Source of the DNA: Russula earlei
Taxonomy: Eukaryota > Basidiomycota > Agaricomycetes > Russulales > Russulaceae
Direction: 5' to 3'
NCBI GenBank assembly: GCA_025769875.1
Contig: JAGFNK010001015.1
Coordinates: 1 to 16,360 of the forward strand
Length of the DNA: 16,360 nt
Positions 15,924-16,360 of the stretch are shown here, piece by piece. Position numbers and translations under genes: made by a program. How positions within the stretch are numbered: the stretch's first letter is position 1; each line of letters starts with the position of its first letter. The notes beneath the pieces were generated by a model. That model searched no databases. It worked only from the letters and a program-made list of their open reading frames with translations, and was not told the origin of the DNA.

Positions 15924-16360
15924 ATGCTCTTATGGCCACGACGCCATAAACAAGCTAAGCTTCCCTACTCCATTCTGGAGATCAACCTTGAATTACCATC
16001 GAACCGTTGGGTCCGCGTCCAGCCCAGACCATCCCCAGACCTTCCCAAACACGTTGTAGGAGCTGCCACTTGGGACAGCTTTCACACCTTCCTCTGCTAC
16101 GTCACCACCAAAAACAACGAAGAAACTACCGGTCGAATTCATCAACAATCATTGGTTTCAAACTACGACTTAGAAGAGGACAGCTCTACACTCACCTAGA
16201 CCTAGAACTCCTCAGCAACAGCCTTGGACTAGGCTACTGGAGGGAAAACGACCCCCACTACGAACCACCATCAGAATCAGAAGCCTCTTCCACAGAAGGC
16301 AACCCCCCCAAACCAGGAAACACTGTTGAAACTCAGACACCATTTGAATCCCCTGCATTA
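15924..16360 (+). CDS. Unrecognised ORF in gag position, partial
   Basis: The frame is open with an ATG at 15924, inside the LTR, though translation may start elsewhere. It runs through SILEINLELPSNRWVRV and AATWDSFHTFLCYVTTKN to TAG at 16197-16199. From about 16145 onward another frame is open and looks better: LRRGQLYTHLDLELL, GLGYWREND, then an acidic Pro/Ser/Glu stretch to the window end. A single frameshift between about 16145 and 16196 probably joins them. Position just behind the primer site suggests the N-terminus of a chromovirus Gag. I do not recognise the sequence as a known Gag, so the product is inferred from context only. Confidence 0.45.
15952..15962 (+). other. Self-priming primer binding site
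   Basis: aagctaagctt begins on the last base of the 5' LTR and pairs perfectly with 15610-15620. No tRNA-type site beginning TGG follows the LTR. The length and position match the Tf1/sushi scheme. Confidence 0.7.

Larger units (their letters stand above)
15309..15952 (+). repeat. 5' LTR, family L3 copy B
   Basis: A 644-bp LTR from TGTTGTAACTC to CCATAAACA, homologous to the G3 3' LTR (3680-4269). Much of the 54-bp excess comes from a short tandem run of about 14-15 bp units (ctattgtgtttcac-like) at 15439-15502, which copy A has only once or twice. It holds a TATA-like box and the self-primer match described separately. Confidence 0.88.
15309..16360 (+). mobile_element. 5' end of a second G3-family gypsy element
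   Basis: A 5' LTR of family L3 is followed at once by a self-priming site and then an open reading frame in the gag position, running off the window. The bases after the LTR do not duplicate ggaag from its left border, which argues against a solo LTR and for a longer element. If so, ggaag should recur beyond its 3' LTR, outside the window. Confidence 0.75.

Noticed and set aside
15309..15957. Copy B of L3 as a solo LTR.
   Set aside because: The flanks ggaag and agcta do not match, and the bases after the LTR form an 11-nt self-primer match followed by an ORF, which fits a 5' LTR better.

Overview
This window is a stack of nested LTR retrotransposons. No host gene is recognisable. The chromodomain Ty3/gypsy pols, a self-primed Tf1/sushi-like 5' end, and a Ty1/copia element primed by half of initiator tRNA-Met all suggest a filamentous fungus. 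A basidiomycete is my best guess, but species and phylum are inference. Every identifiable reading frame except the edge ORF belongs to a decayed retroelement, and nearly all coding is on the + strand.

Layout. (1) 1-4269: right part of a Ty3/gypsy chromovirus, called G3 here. It has the end of pol (integrase and chromodomain), a third ORF downstream of pol with a CCHC zinc knuckle, a polypurine tract and a 3' LTR. A solo LTR (L1-A, 2645-3472) splits the zinc knuckle. (2) 4270-7708: 3' end of a second chromovirus, G2, into whose integrase region G3 inserted. A solo LTR (L1-B, 4900-6696, minus) interrupts the last codons of its pol, and L1-B is itself interrupted by a solo LTR of G2's own family (L2-B, 5489-6451, minus). 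G2's polypurine tract and 3' LTR end at 7708. (3) 7709-8897 and 14171 onward: an older Ty1/copia relic, C-A, with half of RT, RNase H, a polypurine tract and the start of a 3' LTR. G2 interrupts it on the left. On the right, a full-length copia element, C-B (8898-14170), landed in its polypurine tract. (4) 14463-15070: four tandem units of about 154 bp. (5) 15309-16360: 5' LTR, self-priming site and first ORF of another G3-family element that runs off the window.

The nesting rests on sequence. Perfect 5-bp target-site duplications flank L1-A (cactg), L1-B (cccat), L2-B (tgtag) and C-B (agggg), and reading frames resume exactly across the L1-A, L1-B and C-B insertions. Relative order: C-A is older than G2 and C-B; G2 is older than G3 and L1-B; L1-B is older than L2-B; G3 is older than L1-A.

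C-B is the best preserved element, with two LTRs differing at 12 substituted sites and one indel (hand alignment). Ten of the 12 substitutions are CpG to TpG or CpA changes, pointing to decay driven by methylation or a RIP-like process. The most noteworthy biology is the zinc-knuckle ORF3 overlapping the end of pol in G3, and an 11-nt self-primer match in the G3-family 5' LTR.
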